NCBI RefSeq assembly: GCF_018135625.1 | Contig: NZ_CP073078.1 | Coordinates: forward strand, 1,426,001-1,490,000 | Source of the DNA: Phenylobacterium montanum | GTDB taxonomy: Bacteria; Pseudomonadota; Alphaproteobacteria; Caulobacterales; Caulobacteraceae | DNA: 64,000 bases | Direction of reading: 5' to 3' | Part shown: positions 61,213 through 64,000 of the stretch, in pieces | How the letters are laid out: each line of letters opens with the position of its first letter | How positions within the stretch are numbered: the first letter of the stretch is position 1 | Position numbers and translations under genes: made by a program | Notes under the pieces: model-generated | Seen by the model: the letters and a program-made list of their open reading frames with translations, nothing else | The model's database searches: none | What the model was told of the DNA's origin: nothing

Positions 61213-62060
61213 CCGCCCTGGCCGAAACCCAGGCCCGGATCGACAGCGTCCGCAACCTGCGGACCGTCGTCGGCGCCATGCGCGGCATCGCCGCGACCCA
61301 CGCCCAGCAGGCCCGGACAGCGTTGCCCGGCTATCGCGCCTATGTCGAGATCATCGCCGGCGGCGTCGCTCGCGCGGCCGATTTGGCGGTCGCCGAAACC
61401 GCGCCCGAACCGGCCCGCGCTGCAAACGGCGCCGCCATTGTCGCCTTTGGCGCGGAGCACGGTTTCGCGGGCGCATTCTCCGAGCGCGTGCTCGACGGCC
61501 TGGACCGCAGGCGAGGCGATCGGCTGTTCATCGCCGGAACGCGGGCCCTCGTCCTGGCGGAGCAGCGGACGCTCCAGGCTGATTGGGAAGGGCCGATGGC
61601 GAGCCAGGCCTCCGGTGTCGGCGCGACCGCCCGGCGTCTGGCTGACGCCCTCTATTCGGGCTTCGTCGAGGGCCGCTTCTCACGCGCCGAGATCCTGTTC
61701 GCCAGGCTGACGGGCCCAGCAGACTACGTCCTCATCCGCCGCCCCATCCTACCGATCGACCTCTCGGCATTTCAGCGACCCCGCTCCGGGCCACCGCCGC
61801 TGACGAACCTGCCGCCACAGCGCCTGGTCGAGCAGTTGGTGGGAGAATATGTCTTCGCCGAACTGGCTCTGGCGGCGCTGGAAAGCTTCGCCAGCGAGAA
61901 TGCGGCGCGGTTGGCGACGATGGAGTCCGCCCGCCTCAACATCGATCAGAAGCTTGACGAACTCGCGGGCTTGGAACGCCTGCTCCGCCAGGAACAGATC
62001 ACCGCCGAAGTGCAGGATGTCACCGCCGGCGCTCTGGCGGCCGAGCGCTCGGCCTCCTGA
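61209..62060 (+). CDS. atpG: N-type ATPase subunit gamma
   Basis: A 283-residue rotor shaft. It begins [20 protein letters not shown] and ends with the C-terminal helix [20 protein letters not shown] and [18 protein letters not shown], as gamma subunits do, with the variable globular domain between. The start at 61209 overlaps atpA. It is the last gene of the operon; the next gene is on the other strand. Confidence 0.9.
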   Translation: MTALAETQARIDSVRNLRTVVGAMRGIAATHAQQARTALPGYRAYVEIIAGGVARAADLAVAETAPEPARAANGAAIVAFGAEHGFAGAFSERVLDGLDRRRGDRLFIAGTRALVLAEQRTLQADWEGPMASQASGVGATARRLADALYSGFVEGRFSRAEILFARLTGPADYVLIRRPILPIDLSAFQRPRSGPPPLTNLPPQRLVEQLVGEYVFAELALAALESFASENAARLATMESARLNIDQKLDELAGLERLLRQEQITAEVQDVTAGALAAERSAS

Positions 62061-62084
62061 AGGCCAAAGGGCGAAACCGACGGC

Positions 62085-62525
62085 TCAATTCGACGCCTCT
62101 TCGCGCGCCTTGACGACCAGGACCGGACAATGAGCCTGGCGCATCACCGTTTCGGCGACGCTGCCAAGCACCGCCCTCATGACGCCGTCGCGGCCGTGGC
62201 TGCCGATGACGATCAAGTCAGCGTCCCATCTTCGCGCCGCAGCGATGATGGAGGGCGCAGCAGCGCCAATTTCGGTGAACCGGGAAATCTGGCCGGCCTC
62301 AGCCGACGTCGGCAGCAATGTTTCGAATAGGCTGGCCGCCTCGCGCTCCGCTTCGACGGTGAGATCGTTAATGGGAACACCCGCCTGCACTTCCAGGGCG
62401 TGTGGCTCGAACGCATGGAAAAGCGCGACCTCGGCGCCGAGTGAACGCGCGAGCGCCATGCCGGTCTCGGCGGCTCGCACTGCCGGATCGCCCCCATCGA
62501 CGGCGATCATGATGTGCTTGAACAT
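62085..62525 (-). CDS. Universal stress protein (UspA family)
   Basis: A 146-residue Usp domain. The ATP-binding signature G-2x-G-9x-G-S/T is present as GSHGRDGVMRAVLGS (108-122), with the first strand IMIAVDGG and V-x-V at the end (CPVLVVKA). Such proteins bind ATP and are induced by starvation, low oxygen or redox stress. It is divergent from the SpoIIAA-like gene, and the shared intergenic region holds an FNR-like box and a TATC-N7-GATA site. Confidence 0.93.
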   Translation of the reverse strand: MFKHIMIAVDGGDPAVRAAETGMALARSLGAEVALFHAFEPHALEVQAGVPINDLTVEAEREAASLFETLLPTSAEAGQISRFTEIGAAAPSIIAAARRWDADLIVIGSHGRDGVMRAVLGSVAETVMRQAHCPVLVVKAREEASN

Positions 62526-62638
62526 GCGACTCTTCCATCCGGATCAGACGTCCAGCGGCGACCGAGCGGCGATCTACCATGACCCGGCGCTGGCCTCCTG
62601 GCGTGATCGATCATTTCACCGGCCCGTCGCCATGTTCC

Positions 62639-62652
62639 ATGACCTAAATCAA
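62639..62652. promoter_or_regulatory. FNR/FixK-like box
   Basis: ATGAC-CTAA-ATCAA matches the TTGAT-N4-ATCAA anaerobox at 8 of 10 arm positions. It is part of a longer inverted repeat TGACCT-N6-AGGTCA (62640-62657). It lies 113 nt upstream of the universal stress gene, a common target of such factors. Confidence 0.4.
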
Positions 62653-62669
62653 GGTCAAGCGGCACAGAT

Positions 62670-62686
62670 ATATCATTAGATGATAT
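62670..62686. promoter_or_regulatory. TATC-N7-GATA operator-like palindrome
   Basis: ATATC-ATTAGAT-GATAT, between the universal stress gene (minus, 144 nt) and the SpoIIAA-like gene (plus, 73 nt). Both arms are perfect. Confidence 0.7.
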
Positions 62687-62759
62687 TAATTGGTGTGGCC
62701 GCCGCAGGGGGAGAGGAACGAAGGCTCTCCCGTGGCGACCGGTCTTTGGAGGTGCTCCG

Positions 62760-63128
62760 ATGATCGAGAAGTTGGCCGGCTTTCCGAGCGATGTCCTCGC
62801 CTTCGCCTGCAGGGGGCGTGTCACTCGCAGGGACTACGAGACCGTTCTGATCCCCGCGGCGCAGGCGGCCTTTGAGGCCCACGACCGAGTGCGTCTGTAC
62901 TACGAGATTGGCCCTGACTTCGAGACCATCGAGACGGGCGCTCTCTTGGAGGATCTCAAGGTCGGAATGGAGCACCTGACCAGCTGGGACCGGGTCGCGC
63001 TGGTGTCGGACGTGGATTGGATCCGCAATACCGTGCGCCTGTTCGGCTTCCTCCTGCCGGGCCGGCTGAAGGTCTTCCACCTCGGCGAGGCGAGCGAAGC
63101 CCGTCATTGGATCAGCGCTACGAATTGA
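62760..63128 (+). CDS. SpoIIAA-like (STAS-type) protein
   Basis: A 122-residue protein of the SpoIIAA-like family: MIEKLAGFPSDVLAFACRGR, DYETVLIPAAQAAFEAHDRV RLYYEIG, and the end RLKVFHLGEASEARHWI. These share the STAS/CRAL-TRIO-like fold; some are stress-linked, and lipid or nucleotide binding has been proposed. It is 142 bp upstream of the alcohol dehydrogenase on the same strand and lies beside a universal stress gene, so a stress role is likely but unproven. Confidence 0.85.
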   Translation: MIEKLAGFPSDVLAFACRGRVTRRDYETVLIPAAQAAFEAHDRVRLYYEIGPDFETIETGALLEDLKVGMEHLTSWDRVALVSDVDWIRNTVRLFGFLLPGRLKVFHLGEASEARHWISATN

Positions 63129-63270
63129 TGGTCGCCGGGCAGTGATCTTCATCAATGCCCCTCGCCCAGCCAGGTGAAACAAGCAGGCCACATCGATCGT
63201 CAGCGTGAACGGCTCAAGGCCCTTAGCTCAAAAACCCAGTCCGACACTCATTTCGCCGCGGAGGCTCTCC

Positions 63271-64000
63271 ATGAAGGCGCTCGTCTACAAAGGTCCTGGC
63301 GCAATGGCGCTCGAGGATAGGCCGAAGCCCCAGGTGCAGGCGCCAGGCGATGCTGTCGTACGCATCGTCAAGACGACCATCTGTGGCACCGACCTGCACA
63401 TCTTGAAAGGTGACGTCGCGACCTGCGCCCCCGGCCGAATTCTCGGCCATGAGGGGGTGGGAATCGTCGAATGTGTGGGCGGCGGGGTGACGGCGTTCAA
63501 GCCCGGCGACCGCGCGCTGATCTCCTGCATCACCGCCTGCGGCAAGTGTGATTATTGCCGTCGGGGCATGTATTCGCACTGCAAGACAGGAGGCTGGATC
63601 CTCGGCAACCAGATCGACGGAACCCAGGCGGAATACGTCCGCATCCCCCACGCCGACACCAGCCTGTATCCCATTCCCGACGGAGCCGACCAAGAAGCAT
63701 TGGTCATGCTGAGCGACATCCTGCCGACCGGCTTCGAGTGCGGGGTCCTCAATGGCAGGGTGTCGCCGGGCTCGACAGTGGCCATTGTCGGCTCCGGCCC
63801 GATCGGGCTCGCCGCGTTACTGACCGCGCAGTTCTACTCTCCTGCTGAACTCATCATGATCGACCTGGACGACAACAGATTGGAGGTAGCCAAGCGTTTC
63901 GGAGCGACCCACGCCATCAATGGCGCCGGGGGCGATGTCGTCAGCAAGGTCATGGCTCTAACGGGTGGCGTCGGCGTCGACACAGCTATCGAAGCCGTCG
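63271..64000 (+). CDS. Zinc-dependent alcohol dehydrogenase, 5' part
   Basis: The first 243 residues of an MDR-family zinc dehydrogenase, cut by the right edge. Catalytic zinc ligands are C38 (TICGTD) and H60/E61 (GHEGVG); the structural zinc site is C90, C93, C96 and C104; the NAD motif is AIVGSGPIGLAALL. GGAGG lies 5 nt before the ATG. The sequence fits the class that oxidises or reduces small alcohols such as isopropanol or 2,3-butanediol, often induced under low oxygen. It is preceded by the SpoIIAA-like gene. Confidence 0.92.
   Translation, partial: MKALVYKGPGAMALEDRPKPQVQAPGDAVVRIVKTTICGTDLHILKGDVATCAPGRILGHEGVGIVECVGGGVTAFKPGDRALISCITACGKCDYCRRGMYSHCKTGGWILGNQIDGTQAEYVRIPHADTSLYPIPDGADQEALVMLSDILPTGFECGVLNGRVSPGSTVAIVGSGPIGLAALLTAQFYSPAELIMIDLDDNRLEVAKRFGATHAINGAGGDVVSKVMALTGGVGVDTAIEAV

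Overview
The window is high-GC throughout and reads as a chromosome segment of an alphaproteobacterium. The abundant TonB receptors, an HWE-type histidine kinase and large SDR/acyl-CoA gene sets suggest a Caulobacterales-like or related lineage, but this is an impression from gene content and no marker gene fixes it. No rRNA, tRNA or CRISPR array was seen.

Positions 1-23.4 kb are a catabolic and outer-membrane region. Two minus-strand operons (1-2.9 kb and 8.0-11.8 kb) pair SDR dehydrogenases with SnoaL-like proteins, a thiolase-like enzyme, an acyl-CoA ligase and a DUF1295 membrane enzyme. A tandem HxlR regulator, a TonB receptor and a DapB-like oxidoreductase lie between them. Then come a sortilin/BNR-repeat secreted protein, a diheme cytochrome c, a truncated YVTN gene, a second TonB receptor, a CocE-type hydrolase and an FAD oxidoreductase. 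The likely theme is uptake and beta-oxidation-like breakdown of a hydrophobic ring compound; the substrate is not readable.

Positions 23.5-25.0 kb hold debris of mobile elements: a frameshifted serine recombinase and an IS66-type orfA. They mark a boundary.

Positions 25-64 kb form a stress and ion-homeostasis island. It carries two CPA1 Na+/H+ antiporters, DUF389, two ClC proteins, an L,D-transpeptidase, CFA synthase, DegP, an orphan Rieske protein, Pal, Wza-like and CHRD secreted proteins, a complete N-ATPase operon (atpDCQRBEFAG), a universal stress protein and a zinc alcohol dehydrogenase. A pseudo-receiver plus PRC-barrel-like secreted-protein module occurs twice as a segmental duplication.

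The main discovery candidate is a palindrome, consensus (A/T)TATC-N7-GATA(T), found 14 times. All copies lie between 28.1 and 62.7 kb; 13 are intergenic or promoter-proximal and none was noticed in the first 28 kb. They precede most transcription units of the island, so the island looks like one regulon. A short XRE-type repressor gene with no ATG start (41443-41757, minus) carries one site at its 5' edge and a weaker one at its 3' end, and is the best local candidate for the regulator. The right arm of several sites runs into a TATA-like -10, which suggests repression.
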